From NCBI RefSeq assembly GCF_034093315.1, contig NZ_CP139300.1:1178001-1242000 (forward strand): 64,000 nucleotides of DNA. Direction: 5' to 3'. Position numbers and translations under genes: made by a program. This document shows positions 1 to 8,640 of this stretch, piece by piece. The first letter of the stretch is position 1, and every line of letters begins with the position of its first letter. The stretch comes from Prochlorococcus sp. MIT 1314. GTDB taxonomy: Bacteria; Cyanobacteriota; Cyanobacteriia; PCC-6307; Cyanobiaceae. The notes below the pieces were generated by a model. That model was not told the origin of the DNA and made no database searches. It saw nothing but the letters and a program-made list of their open reading frames with translations.

Positions 1-160
1 CTCCTAAATCCTCTAATTTTTTAGTTTCGTTGTTTTTAACTAAATCAGACCCTGATACGGAATAGCCTTTCTTGAGTAAAGCCATTGCAAGAGCTGACAT
101 TCCAATGCCTCCAATCCCTATAAAGTGGAAATGATCTTTTAGTATAAATTCTTTATTCAA
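1..160 (-). CDS. murC: UDP-N-acetylmuramate--L-alanine ligase, N-terminal part
   Basis: Only the first 53 codons are in the window; the gene continues past position 1. The protein ligates L-alanine to UDP-MurNAc, the first amino-acid addition in cytoplasmic peptidoglycan precursor synthesis. The N terminus shows the nucleotide-binding stretch [14 protein letters not shown] followed by a GSD motif, typical of MurC. The start is TTG at 160: the ATG a few bases upstream is in another frame and hits a stop after four codons, and an AAGGAA ribosome-binding-like sequence lies 11 bases before the TTG. It is divergent from gap2. Confidence 0.9.
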   Translation of the reverse strand, partial: MNKEFILKDHFHFIGIGGIGMSALAMALLKKGYSVSGSDLVKNNETKKLEDLG

Positions 161-311
161 TTTTCATATTTTCCTTAAATCAAAATAGCTTCTTGGAAAA
201 AATTTGCTATTTTTTCTTAAAAAAAAGATAATTTTTTGTACTGAATTAATACAAAAAATACTTATTTGCTTAATAAATCAAAAAATACTTACGTTATTGC
301 AAAAAATTCAG

Positions 312-317
312 TATGAT
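312..317 (+). promoter_or_regulatory. Putative -10 box of gap2
   Basis: TATGAT lies 36 bases before the gap2 ATG in the divergent murC/gap2 gap. It matches the bacterial -10 consensus at five of six positions. No convincing -35 element is visible, as is common in Prochlorococcus. The assignment is inference from motif and position. Confidence 0.4.
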
Positions 318-353
318 CAGCAACTTAGGTTAATCATTTAGAAATTTTCAGTT

Positions 354-1376
354 ATGACTTTGCGTGTTGCTATTAATGGATTTGGCAGAATTGGTCGAAA
401 CTTTATGCGTTGTTGGCTTAGTAGAGGTGCTTACACCAATATTGAGGTTGTTGGAATTAACGTGACTTCCGATCCTAAAACCAACGCCCACTTACTTAAA
501 TATGATTCAGTATTAGGTCAGCTCGATGGAGTTGATATTCAATATACTGATGACACTTTTGTAATAAATAACAAAACAATAAAGTGTTTTTCTGATAGAA
601 ATATAATGAATCTTCCATGGAAAGATTGGGGAGTTGATTTGGTCATCGAGTCAACTGGTGTTTTTAATACAGATGTTGCTGCAAGTAAACATTTAGAAGT
701 AGGAGCTAAGAAAGTTATTCTTACTGCCCCTGGTAAAGGTGCTGGTGTTGGTACCTATGTAGTTGGAGTTAATGCTGATACTTATAAACATAAAGATTAT
801 GATATTTTGAGTAATGCAAGTTGTACTACTAACTGTTTAGCTCCGGTAGTTAAAGTTTTAGATCAAACTTTTGGTATTAATAAAGGTTTGATGACTACAA
901 TTCATAGTTATACTGGTGATCAAAGGATTTTAGATAATAGTCATAGAGACTTAAGGAGAGCTAGAGCAGCAGCAACAAATATTGTTCCTACTTCAACAGG
1001 TGCTGCAAAAGCAGTCGCTTTGGTTTACCCAGAAATGAAAGGGAAACTAACTGGTATTGCAATGAGAGTGCCTACGCCTAATGTTTCGGCAGTTGATTTG
1101 GTTTTTGAATCTTCGAAAGCTGTCACAAGTGAGGATGTCAATAATGTTCTTAAAGAAGCTTCTTTAAATTCAATGAAGGGAATTATTAAGTATGGTGATG
1201 AACCATTAGTTTCAAGTGATTATGCAGGTACTAATGAATCATCAATTGTAGATAGTGATCTTACTATGTGTATTGGTGATAATCTTGTAAAAGTTCTTGC
1301 ATGGTATGACAATGAGTGGGGTTATAGCCAGAGGGTTGTAGATTTAGCAGAGATTGTTGCTAAAAATTGGGAATAA
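354..1376 (+). CDS. gap2: Glyceraldehyde-3-phosphate dehydrogenase, Calvin-cycle type
   Basis: This cytosolic enzyme interconverts 1,3-bisphosphoglycerate and glyceraldehyde-3-phosphate; the cyanobacterial Gap2 form works with NADPH in the Calvin cycle. The 340-residue length is usual. Visible are the N-terminal Rossmann motif INGFGRIGR, the catalytic segment [12 protein letters not shown] with its active-site cysteine, and the C-terminal [11 protein letters not shown]. The gene is preceded by a candidate -10 box and its stop touches the convergent thiL stop without a gap. In cyanobacteria the protein is commonly held in an inhibitory complex with CP12 and phosphoribulokinase in the dark, which is known biology and not visible here. 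Gap2 over Gap1 is judged by overall resemblance. Confidence 0.96.
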   Translation: MTLRVAINGFGRIGRNFMRCWLSRGAYTNIEVVGINVTSDPKTNAHLLKYDSVLGQLDGVDIQYTDDTFVINNKTIKCFSDRNIMNLPWKDWGVDLVIESTGVFNTDVAASKHLEVGAKKVILTAPGKGAGVGTYVVGVNADTYKHKDYDILSNASCTTNCLAPVVKVLDQTFGINKGLMTTIHSYTGDQRILDNSHRDLRRARAAATNIVPTSTGAAKAVALVYPEMKGKLTGIAMRVPTPNVSAVDLVFESSKAVTSEDVNNVLKEASLNSMKGIIKYGDEPLVSSDYAGTNESSIVDSDLTMCIGDNLVKVLAWYDNEWGYSQRVVDLAEIVAKNWE

Positions 1377-2363
1377 TCAAAAGTGTTTAAAAGGTGTATT
1401 TTTCAATAATTTATTTTTCTTATGATCTTTAAATTCTATTGAAGGTTCACCTTTTGTAAAAAATCCAATCTCGTTAATATTTTTATCTAGTTTTGTCATC
1501 TTCTTTGCCCATTCTTCCGGCAATGAGAAAATTAATTCATAATCTTCACCTCCAAAAAAATAATATTCATCCCATTTATCTCCTTGAGGCCAATCTTTAT
1601 CTTTTGGTATTTTCTCGTAATCAATAATTGCTTTACAGTTGCTGGCAATTGTTAGATCTTGTATAGCTTGAAAAAGACCATCACTACTATCGGTACATCC
1701 TATTGTTGTTAATTTTTTATTGGAGCGACTTTTAAGCAGATTTTTTAGAAAATTTGTGTTAACTTTTGGTCTACAAAAATGTTCAATTGACCTGTTTATT
1801 AATCTCTCATTTAGACAAATATCATTATCAAAATTAATTTTACTTTTTATCATGAATCCTAGTCTGCTAAGACCATGAATTCCGGTAGTTAAGATAATCT
1901 CACCTGCTTTACATGCGGTTCTTCTTAATTCAAGTTCACCTTGCATACCTATGGCTGTAATTGAGATAATTCTTTCATTCCCTATTGAGCAATCTCCTCC
2001 AAGAATTATCCCACCATATTTTTTTAAAGCTTTATTTATTCCTTTATACAACTCTTCAACCCAAACCCACTCAGTTTTAGCAGGTAGAATAAGACTTATT
2101 GTAATACCTATATTTTTCTTGCTACCACTGGATAATAAGTCAGATATGTTACTGACAACAGCTTTCCATCCAAGGTCTCGAGCGCTAATAGTAATGTCAT
2201 TGAAATGAACATTTTCTACTAGTGAATCATTATTTACAAGCAAGTTATTATTTTTAGTGCTGATTAAAGCACAATCATCTAAAACTTGATTTTTAGGCAT
2301 AAATTTCCCAAGCCTATTTATTAATTCTTTTTCGCCTAAATCTTCTAATAATTCTTTACGCAT
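1377..2363 (-). CDS. thiL: Thiamine-monophosphate kinase
   Basis: This enzyme phosphorylates thiamine monophosphate to thiamine diphosphate, the last step of cofactor synthesis, in the cytoplasm. The 328 residues show the AIR-synthase/ThiL fold signatures: LLVNNDSLVENVHF near residue 42, the Mg/ATP-binding GGDCSIGNERI around 120, and SSDGL near 226, followed by the C-terminal GGEDYELIFSLP. The start overlaps the end of the upstream cyclophilin gene by 8 bases, suggesting translational coupling. The stop abuts that of gap2. Confidence 0.94.
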   Translation of the reverse strand: MRKELLEDLGEKELINRLGKFMPKNQVLDDCALISTKNNNLLVNNDSLVENVHFNDITISARDLGWKAVVSNISDLLSSGSKKNIGITISLILPAKTEWVWVEELYKGINKALKKYGGIILGGDCSIGNERIISITAIGMQGELELRRTACKAGEIILTTGIHGLSRLGFMIKSKINFDNDICLNERLINRSIEHFCRPKVNTNFLKNLLKSRSNKKLTTIGCTDSSDGLFQAIQDLTIASNCKAIIDYEKIPKDKDWPQGDKWDEYYFFGGEDYELIFSLPEEWAKKMTKLDKNINEIGFFTKGEPSIEFKDHKKNKLLKNTPFKHF

Positions 2364-3447
2364 TTAATTTGAGGTTTTCAATCCCTTCTAAAACATCAAT
2401 GGACTCAATTATGTCATCTTTGTTTAGTTCTTCTAATACATCAAAACCATCTACAACATAGCCAAAGGCTGCATTCCTTCCATCAATTAAATTGCGACCT
2501 GCTGGATTGAGTTCAGCTTCGTATAAAAAGAAGAAAAATTGTGATGAGCCATCATCAACTGCAGTATTTGAGTGCGACCACCCCAGAGTTCCAAGGGTTG
2601 CGAAAGGTAATGTTGGTGTTTCTGTATAAAGACCTAAATCTTCAAAAGTTTGATTATAAAAAGTATCTTTTTCATCAGGAATTCTTATTTCGAGAGGAAC
2701 GTGACGTTCTTTATTTGTGTCAGGATCTACATAACCAATTTCTTCGCCAATTGGATCACCTGTTTGAAGAACAAAAAATTCTTCTGCTCTGTTAATCGGT
2801 AAATCTTTATAGAATTTTTTTGAAGATAAATCTATAAATGCTCCTGCTGTAAGGGGAGCGTTATATCCATCTATAATAGCTTTCATGTCTCCTTTAGAAG
2901 TCTTTATATTTACTGTTGCTCTGCCAAGTAGTCTGGGTAGATCATTAAATTCTTCTGGAATAGAGTAAGGAAATTGATTTGGCAGAAAATATTCTTCTAA
3001 TCCACCTATTTTATCTAAAGCCTCTTTTCGGGTAGCTACAAATGAGTACTTATCTTTCGATTGAGTATGTTCTTGAAGGCTATCAAAATTTTCTTTGAGC
3101 TCTAAAAATGTTTTTTCAGCAATTTTTTGTTTGTTATTTGGTATTTGTTGAATAATTCGATTTTGGTATTTTTTTAGTAAAGATTGACATTTTGTAACAG
3201 TTTTCGTAAGAGCGGGCCATCTTCCTCCCCTTACAAGGTCACTTGTTTCCTCCAATTTGTGTTGAATTTCTTGTAGCTCAACTTGCTTTATGGGGAGAGC
3301 GTTTCTGAGGATTACGTTAGGGTCTTTCACCGCATTGCCAGTAGGTAAATCAGCTAAAACTTGAATTGGTTTAAACAGAAAAAACTGTAAAATTATGATT
3401 GAAAGAGTTAAGAAAAGTTTGTTCTGATTTGATAAGAATTTTTGCAT
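2356..3447 (-). CDS. Thylakoid-lumen-type cyclophilin (peptidyl-prolyl isomerase)
   Basis: The first 32 residues form a signal peptide with a hydrophobic core, so the mature protein is expected in the periplasm or thylakoid lumen. Residues ~45-170 are predicted to be a helical region, and residues ~180-355 form a cyclophilin domain with [14 protein letters not shown] and GSSQFFFFL. This architecture matches the plant TLP40/CYP38 family and its cyanobacterial homologues, which assist photosystem II assembly; that role is inferred from the family. The canonical active-site arginine and FHRVI-type motif are altered, so isomerase activity may be weak. The gene overlaps thiL and is divergent from efp. 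Confidence 0.88.
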   Translation of the reverse strand: MQKFLSNQNKLFLTLSIIILQFFLFKPIQVLADLPTGNAVKDPNVILRNALPIKQVELQEIQHKLEETSDLVRGGRWPALTKTVTKCQSLLKKYQNRIIQQIPNNKQKIAEKTFLELKENFDSLQEHTQSKDKYSFVATRKEALDKIGGLEEYFLPNQFPYSIPEEFNDLPRLLGRATVNIKTSKGDMKAIIDGYNAPLTAGAFIDLSSKKFYKDLPINRAEEFFVLQTGDPIGEEIGYVDPDTNKERHVPLEIRIPDEKDTFYNQTFEDLGLYTETPTLPFATLGTLGWSHSNTAVDDGSSQFFFFLYEAELNPAGRNLIDGRNAAFGYVVDGFDVLEELNKDDIIESIDVLEGIENLKLNA

Positions 3448-3490
3448 AGCACTCTTGCAGGTTTATGATCCTTGGGGATGTAATACAGGA

Positions 3491-4051
3491 ATGATTTCCA
3501 GTAACGATTTTCGCACAGGTACCACCATTGAATTGGATGGACAGGTTTGGCGTGTTGTAGAATTTCTACATGTCAAGCCTGGTAAGGGTTCTGCTTTCGT
3601 GCGAACAAAATTAAAATCAGTTCAAAGCGGCAACGTTGTTGAAAAAACTTTTCGAGCCGGAGAATCAGTACAGCAGGCTATCCTTGAGAAGTCTAACCTG
3701 CAACATACTTATGTGGAGTCTGGAGATTATGTTTTTATGGATATGACAAGTTTTGAAGAAACAAGACTTTCCGTTGAACAAATCGGTAAAGGCGCAAAGT
3801 ATTTGAAAGAAGGAATGGAGGTTAATGTGATTTTCCATAATGGTAAAGTTTTAGAAGTGGAACTTCCTATATCTATTACTTTAAAAGTTACACAAACTGA
3901 TCCCGGTGTTAAAGGAGATACTGCTAGTGGGGGCACAAAACCAGCTATTCTAGAAACAGGTGCTCAAGTTATGGTTCCTTTATTTATTTCTGAGGGGGAA
4001 ATGATTAAAGTTGATACTCGTAATGATAGTTATCTTGGACGTGAAAATTAA
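3491..4051 (+). CDS. efp: Translation elongation factor P
   Basis: EF-P relieves ribosome stalling at proline stretches. The 186 residues begin [17 protein letters not shown], the conserved EF-P N terminus. The KOW-like domain carries the tip segment [12 protein letters not shown], whose lysine is the usual modification site. The C-terminal domain has [16 protein letters not shown], diagnostic of EF-P. A longer in-frame ORF begins at 3455, but the extra 12 residues are not family-like. The stop codon overlaps the accB ATG by one base, a typical coupled arrangement that is conserved in cyanobacteria. Confidence 0.96.
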   Translation: MISSNDFRTGTTIELDGQVWRVVEFLHVKPGKGSAFVRTKLKSVQSGNVVEKTFRAGESVQQAILEKSNLQHTYVESGDYVFMDMTSFEETRLSVEQIGKGAKYLKEGMEVNVIFHNGKVLEVELPISITLKVTQTDPGVKGDTASGGTKPAILETGAQVMVPLFISEGEMIKVDTRNDSYLGREN

Positions 4052-4557
4052 TGACTATGAAATTAGATCACGAAGACTTAAATCGCTTAATTGAAAAAAT
4101 CTCAACAAGCGATATTCAAGAATTCTCTCTAGAGGGAGAAGACTTTAAACTCGAAATCAAACGGAATTTATTTGATCAGAACCAATTTACTAATAATTTA
4201 GTTTCTAATAATTTATTTGAAAGGCAAATAAATGCTAATCAAAAAGCCGTAAATGAAAATGTCTCAATAATTAATGAACCTGAGACGCCACAGGTGGCCC
4301 CTCCTGGGAGTGCAGACCTTACTGAAATTACTTCACCTATGGTTGGTACCTTTTATAGGGCCGCAGCCCCCGGAGAGGAGCCATTTGTTGAGGTAGGAAG
4401 CAATGTTAAGGTCGGTCAAACTATTTGTATTTTAGAGGCCATGAAGTTAATGAATGAAATTGAATCCGAATTTAACGCTGAAATAATAGAGATTCTCGTT
4501 GAAAATGGAACACCAGTTGAGTTTGGTCAAGTTTTAATGCGTGTTAAGCAGTCTTGA
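4051..4557 (+). CDS. accB: Acetyl-CoA carboxylase biotin carboxyl carrier protein
   Basis: BCCP carries the covalently bound biotin that shuttles CO2 from biotin carboxylase to carboxyltransferase in fatty acid synthesis. The 168-residue protein has a short N-terminal dimerisation segment, a polar linker (~50-95) and a C-terminal lipoyl/biotinyl domain. The biotinylation site is EAMKLMNE, with the lysine as acceptor. The start overlaps the efp stop by one base. The partner accC lies about 43 kb away at 47416. The 3' end overlaps convergent pdxA by 14 bases. Confidence 0.96.
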   Translation: MTMKLDHEDLNRLIEKISTSDIQEFSLEGEDFKLEIKRNLFDQNQFTNNLVSNNLFERQINANQKAVNENVSIINEPETPQVAPPGSADLTEITSPMVGTFYRAAAPGEEPFVEVGSNVKVGQTICILEAMKLMNEIESEFNAEIIEILVENGTPVEFGQVLMRVKQS

Positions 4558-5569
4558 ATTTTTTAGTCATTTCTATGGCAGCCTTTATAGCCTCAAGCAT
4601 GCTTTGAGATTGAGCTATTCCTTTGCCAGCAATATCAAATCCCGTTCCATGATCTGGAGATGTTCTGATAAAAGGTAAACCTATTGTTGTATTTACCGAG
4701 TAATTAAGAGCTATTACCTTCATTGGAATTAAACCTTGATCATGATACATAGCAAGAATCCCATCATGTTTGTCAGAATCTTTGTTTCTCCAAGCTTTTG
4801 CGGAAGAATTCCAGCAACTATCTGGTGATATAGGGCCTAATAATTTAATATCTTTATTCTTCTCATTCCAAGTAATCAATGCATCAATAAGCCAATCTTG
4901 TTCTTCATTACCCAAAATACCTTCTTCGCCAGCATGAGGGTTTAATCCTGCAACTTTTAAAATAGGTTTTTCATTATATGCCATACAAAATTCTTTGAAA
5001 AGATCTAATTTAGAGTGGATTAATTTTGTATTAAGCCTCTTTGGTACCTCACAAAGCGCTATGTGCGTCGTAGCAAGTAAGGTATTGAATCTCCAACCTG
5101 TAATTGGTGATTTAGCTGTGAATAACATTCCAACATTTTTTACTCCACACGATTTAGCTAAAACTTCAGTCTGCCCGGAGAAGTAATGCCCTGCTAGTGA
5201 CCATGATTTCTTGCAAATTGGGCCAGTTACAAGTGCTGACTTAGGATATTGTTTTACAATTTCAATTGCTTTTTTTAAGTAATAGAAGCTTGAATTACCA
5301 TAACTTGATTTAGATTCATTATCAGATTGAGAAATTTCCAGATCATAAATTTGTAAATTATTAGGATTTGCTAGATTTCCCAATCCTAGAGTCCTTAAAT
5401 GTGTATATGTATTTTGTAGATTTTTTTTTGAACCAACTAATATAAAGTCAATATTTTCTGGTATCTCATTAGAACAAAGTGCTTTTAAAATTATTTCAGG
5501 ACCTACACCAGATTCATCTCCGACGCTCAATACAATTTTAAATCTATTATGAGTATTTTTAATATTCAT
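4544..5569 (-). CDS. pdxA: 4-hydroxythreonine-4-phosphate dehydrogenase
   Basis: PdxA oxidises 4-phosphohydroxy-L-threonine in the DXP-dependent route to pyridoxal phosphate. The 341 residues match the family length. Motifs include SVGDESGVGPEIILKAL at the N terminus, LVTGPICKK near residue 116, the metal-binding GLNPHAGEEG around 207, and the C-terminal YHDQGLIPMK and RTSPDHGTGFDIAG. The 3' end overlaps accB by 14 bases on the opposite strand. The epimerase-like gene lies 18 bases upstream on the same strand, so co-transcription is likely. Confidence 0.95.
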   Translation of the reverse strand: MNIKNTHNRFKIVLSVGDESGVGPEIILKALCSNEIPENIDFILVGSKKNLQNTYTHLRTLGLGNLANPNNLQIYDLEISQSDNESKSSYGNSSFYYLKKAIEIVKQYPKSALVTGPICKKSWSLAGHYFSGQTEVLAKSCGVKNVGMLFTAKSPITGWRFNTLLATTHIALCEVPKRLNTKLIHSKLDLFKEFCMAYNEKPILKVAGLNPHAGEEGILGNEEQDWLIDALITWNEKNKDIKLLGPISPDSCWNSSAKAWRNKDSDKHDGILAMYHDQGLIPMKVIALNYSVNTTIGLPFIRTSPDHGTGFDIAGKGIAQSQSMLEAIKAAIEMTKKFKTA

Positions 5570-5587
5570 TAAAAGTTTATAATTTTT

Positions 5588-6466
5588 TTAACTATTGAAA
5601 AAGCAGTTTTTTAAGCCTAATTTATAGTTTTTATAAATTAGCTTATATCCAATTGTTTCGCATAATAGTTTATTAGAAACTCTTCTATTTTCCATCCAAA
5701 AAGATTGAGCTATTGGTGATAATTGCTTTTTTGCTTCTTTAAATAATATTGGCTTTGGCATTTTTAAACCAAGCAGATCGTAACAAAATTGAATAACTTC
5801 AATTTGAGAACAGGGTTCATCATCTGCAATATTAATTATTTGGTGAAATTTTAAGGAATCTTTATTTTGTAATATATAAATAATCGCATTTGTAATATCA
5901 GCAACATGAATTCTTGAAAATACTTGATCTTTTTTAGATATAATACGAATTTTTTGATTTCTGATTGCTTCAAAAGTGGATCTTCCAGGACCATAAATAC
6001 CGGGTAATCTAAAAATTTGTACGGGTAAACCAGATTCAATCCATTCTTTTTCGCAATTTAATCTATTAAGACTTCTTTTTTGAGAAGGATTAGGTTGGTC
6101 TATCTCAGAAACCCAATCACCTGCAGTATTTCCATACACTCCTGTAGTAGATAAATATCCAACCCATTCAAGGGATAAACTTTGTAGTTTACTTTGCAGA
6201 CTTCCCAATACTGGATCTTTACCATTTTGGTCGGGAGGTATGCAACTAAGAATATGCGTGACTCCATCAAAAATTTTTTCATCAGGAATAACGTTGGTTG
6301 CACTATTAAAAACAAAACTATTTGGATCGTTGTTCTCAGATCTAGAACTTGTTAAGGCAGTACAACCAAATTTTCTTATGGTATCTGCAAAAAAACTACC
6401 GCTAAACCCGCATCCTAAGATTAAAAATTTAGTTTTATTTCCTAGTAAACTTGCGATATTCTTCAT
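5588..6466 (-). CDS. NAD(P)-dependent epimerase/dehydratase-like protein
   Basis: This is a 292-residue short-chain-dehydrogenase-fold protein. The glycine-rich loop LILGCGFSG near residue 15 binds a dinucleotide. LSTTGVYGNTAGDWVSE at ~105-120 and FRLPGIYGPGR near 148 resemble atypical extended SDRs such as the YeeZ group. In the usual YxxxK position the local sequence is NRLNCEKE, with no tyrosine visible, so catalysis is uncertain. It reads in the same direction as pdxA, 18 bases away. No substrate can be named from sequence alone. Confidence 0.8.
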   Translation of the reverse strand: MKNIASLLGNKTKFLILGCGFSGSFFADTIRKFGCTALTSSRSENNDPNSFVFNSATNVIPDEKIFDGVTHILSCIPPDQNGKDPVLGSLQSKLQSLSLEWVGYLSTTGVYGNTAGDWVSEIDQPNPSQKRSLNRLNCEKEWIESGLPVQIFRLPGIYGPGRSTFEAIRNQKIRIISKKDQVFSRIHVADITNAIIYILQNKDSLKFHQIINIADDEPCSQIEVIQFCYDLLGLKMPKPILFKEAKKQLSPIAQSFWMENRRVSNKLLCETIGYKLIYKNYKLGLKNCFFNS

Positions 6467-6498
6467 ATGGCATTAATGTAGTACATATGTATTATTAA

Positions 6499-6729
6499 AT
6501 GATGAAGACAGCTATTAAACCTGATTTAAAATCAAAAACTTTGTACACCAGCAAAAGTTCTAATCTTCTGAGAGAAAAAGAAATAGCTTTAGTCAATATT
6601 AAATTCTATCAAAAATTATTTGTTGTAATTATTTCATTGTCTACATTTTTAATATTCCCAGAATCGCCAAGAGAATTGGAAAATATATGCGAGAGCTATA
6701 ATTCTAGAAAAATATGTAATGTTTGGTAG
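6499..6729 (+). CDS. Small membrane-anchored protein with terminal C-x8-C motif
   Basis: I do not recognise a function for this 76-residue protein. It has a basic N-terminal half, one predicted transmembrane segment (LFVVIISLSTFLIFP, ~44-58), and a short acidic tail ending CESYNSRKICNVW, with two cysteines eight residues apart. The tail resembles small proteins that I recall as common in marine picocyanobacteria. It is preceded by a divergent gene, and its stop is adjacent to the convergent HNH gene. Two ATG codons lie in tandem at the start. It is probably real given the well-formed topology and tight packing. Confidence 0.6.
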   Translation: MMKTAIKPDLKSKTLYTSKSSNLLREKEIALVNIKFYQKLFVVIISLSTFLIFPESPRELENICESYNSRKICNVW

Positions 6730-7131
6730 TCAAGCTGCGTTATAATTTGGTTCATCTGTTTCGTAATTCTTATTACTTACCTTAAAATTAGGATTAGCCC
6801 ATTGCAATAATCTTATAGCTAATCTTAAATCTCCTTCTAACCAGGCTCTTATAGCCATTGCTCTTCTAGGATCATAAAATTTTTGTCTTCTATACCAATA
6901 CAAAGCATTTTCATCTGATTTATCCCCATTACAAGAAAGGCACGCAGGGACACAATTTTCTGTTGTACTCAAGCCCCCTTGGCTACGTGGTAAAACATGG
7001 TCAATTGATTCAGATGGTTTTCCGCAATATATACAACTTTTTCCTGTAAATCTATGAATTGACTTTCGCCATTGTCTAAATCTGAACTTAGGACATAAAT
7101 CCTCTAAAAATACCGCATCATTAATGTGCAT
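6730..7131 (-). CDS. HNH endonuclease family protein
   Basis: This 133-residue protein has a compact HNH domain. A zinc-knuckle pair CIYCGKP (~34-40) and CLSCNGDK (~68-75) brackets the catalytic SIDHVLPRSQGG and the N/H-type residues TENCVP. Such short HNH proteins are widespread in cyanobacteria, often as stable core genes, and the natural role is unknown. The C-terminal third has an arginine-rich segment that may contact nucleic acid. Nuclease activity is inferred from family. Confidence 0.87.
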   Translation of the reverse strand: MHINDAVFLEDLCPKFRFRQWRKSIHRFTGKSCIYCGKPSESIDHVLPRSQGGLSTTENCVPACLSCNGDKSDENALYWYRRQKFYDPRRAMAIRAWLEGDLRLAIRLLQWANPNFKVSNKNYETDEPNYNAA

Positions 7132-7289
7132 TCAGATTATTACTTTAAATAAATAATGTCTTGAATATATAAAAAGTCAATATTTATTTATTTTTTTTAG
7201 TCTGAAATCGCAAGTAAAAATGTAATTTAGTGCTTATAGATACAAAATAAAATTTTTAAAAATATAATTAAAAAACTCCAACTACTTTA

Positions 7290-7739
7290 TTAATAGCTAT
7301 ATCTTTCAATTGTCTCTTCTGAAAAATTTTCATTAGTTTCTTCTAGTTCTTTTTCTAACCTTTTTCTTTTCTTTTCTTTTTCTTCAGCTTCTTTTTCTTT
7401 TCTTTCTTTTTCCTTTTCTAAATCTCTTATTTGTTGTCTATTGGGGTGCAGTTTATCTAGGTATTCAACACAATAGCTGAAGGTTTCTCTATCTCTTATA
7501 ACTGATTCAGTAATTTGTGCTGCGGCTTGTTTAGGTGAGACTTTAAAAAACCCTCCTTTTTGTTTTTTTATATATGTATAAGCTGCATCCCAGCTACTTT
7601 CATGATCATTTCCTCCATCTCGCATGGTACAGAAAATTTCTGCTCCAAATGATCCTGCATTAACTTTGGATGTTTGAAGCGATAAAGGGACTATTATTCC
7701 TAGGGTGAAAAAAATTAATTTTTTTTTAAATCTTTGCAT
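7290..7739 (-). CDS. Secreted protein with charged C-terminal coiled coil
   Basis: I do not recognise this 149-residue protein. An N-terminal signal peptide (KKKLIFFTLGIIVPLSL, likely cleaved after VNA) directs export. Residues ~30-98 form a small domain with two cysteines (FCTMRDGG and FSYCVEYL) that could be disulfide-bonded. Residues ~100-140 are almost entirely K and E and should form a long helix or coiled coil. It lies between two same-strand genes. The 158 bases upstream of the HNH gene hold no evident feature. Confidence 0.72.
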   Translation of the reverse strand: MQRFKKKLIFFTLGIIVPLSLQTSKVNAGSFGAEIFCTMRDGGNDHESSWDAAYTYIKKQKGGFFKVSPKQAAAQITESVIRDRETFSYCVEYLDKLHPNRQQIRDLEKEKERKEKEAEEKEKKRKRLEKELEETNENFSEETIERYSY

Positions 7740-7795
7740 TTAATTTTTGCCTCCCATATCAAAATATCTTTTATTGGAAATATGTCTATAGATAT

Positions 7796-8308
7796 TTAAG
7801 ATTTTATAACTCCAAATAAGTTCAAGCATTTGACAACTAATGGAAGAATTAGTAACACAGTAATCAACCTTACTGCATGGAGAGTCGCGACTGCAGCTCC
7901 TACCCCATATTCAGACCCTACAAGACTCATACCGCTAATACCTCCTGGTGCGGCACCTAGAATGGTTGTTATCACATCTATATTAAGTAATCTGCTTGTC
8001 CACAATCCAATTGCTAATCCTGTTAAAACTAAAGTAAAAGTTATTAAAATCGCAGGCCTCCATAAGCTTTGAAGATCAACTAATGAGTCTTTAGTTAACG
8101 ATGTACCAATAACGGTTCCAATTCCAATTTCTAATATTGTTCTTGTGCCTATTGGCCACTCTGCTACATCGACTTTGCCAGTGATGCTAATTATGCTTGC
8201 ACCTATTAAAGCGCCTGCAAGAGGAGCCGCAGGTATACCTGTTTTTAGAGCTAATGCTCCAAAGATTCCACCTGCAATTAGGTAATAGATTAGATTTATG
8301 TTAGGCAT
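7796..8308 (-). CDS. AbrB-type membrane protein (half-length)
   Basis: The 170-residue protein is almost wholly hydrophobic with about five transmembrane helices. GAAPGGISGMSLVGSEYGV at ~118-136 resembles the conserved segment of the membrane AbrB / former ammonia-monooxygenase family, where such segments occur twice in proteins of about 350 residues. This gene corresponds to one repeat, so a homodimer could replace the internal duplication. Similar single-repeat forms are usual in cyanobacteria. The transported substrate is unknown. It is unrelated to the DNA-binding AbrB. Confidence 0.78.
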   Translation of the reverse strand: MPNINLIYYLIAGGIFGALALKTGIPAAPLAGALIGASIISITGKVDVAEWPIGTRTILEIGIGTVIGTSLTKDSLVDLQSLWRPAILITFTLVLTGLAIGLWTSRLLNIDVITTILGAAPGGISGMSLVGSEYGVGAAVATLHAVRLITVLLILPLVVKCLNLFGVIKS

Positions 8309-8432
8309 AATTTTGAGAGATGTTTGGACATAATATTAGAAAAAATTCTTTTTGCTTGAGTTTATAGTCAAATTATATTTTTGTTTTTTTCTCGTATATG
8401 TCCCATTTTGTTGGCATAATGTTATGTAAAGC

Positions 8433-8639
8433 ATGAATTTTATGTCTTCTCAAATTTCATATAAATCTAATAGAAGCCGCATAAAGAAAAAATTATCTTT
8501 TTTTGAGGGTGGTCATCAACTTGAAAAATTAGAGTTTGCTCTAGCGATAGCTCAAACTAAGGGAGATGAAAAAAAATCATCAATTCTAAGAAAAAAAATT
8601 GTTGAATTAGGCGGAAATATTGAAGAGCCAGGCACTTAA
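8433..8639 (+). CDS. Small conserved-looking basic protein
   Basis: I do not recognise this 68-residue protein. It is rich in lysine and serine with a likely helical centre (EKLEFALAIAQTKGDEKKSSILRKKI) and no signal peptide or membrane segment. Either the ATG at 8433 or the one at 8442 could start it. It ends one base before the stop of the convergent aminotransferase gene, packing typical of real genes in this genome. Confidence 0.6.
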   Translation: MNFMSSQISYKSNRSRIKKKLSFFEGGHQLEKLEFALAIAQTKGDEKKSSILRKKIVELGGNIEEPGT

Positions 8640-8640
8640 C

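Noticed and set aside
7342..7430. Polypyrimidine, repeat-like tract
   Set aside because: It is the antisense view of the K/E-rich coiled coil in the secreted protein gene, not an independent repeat or CRISPR array.
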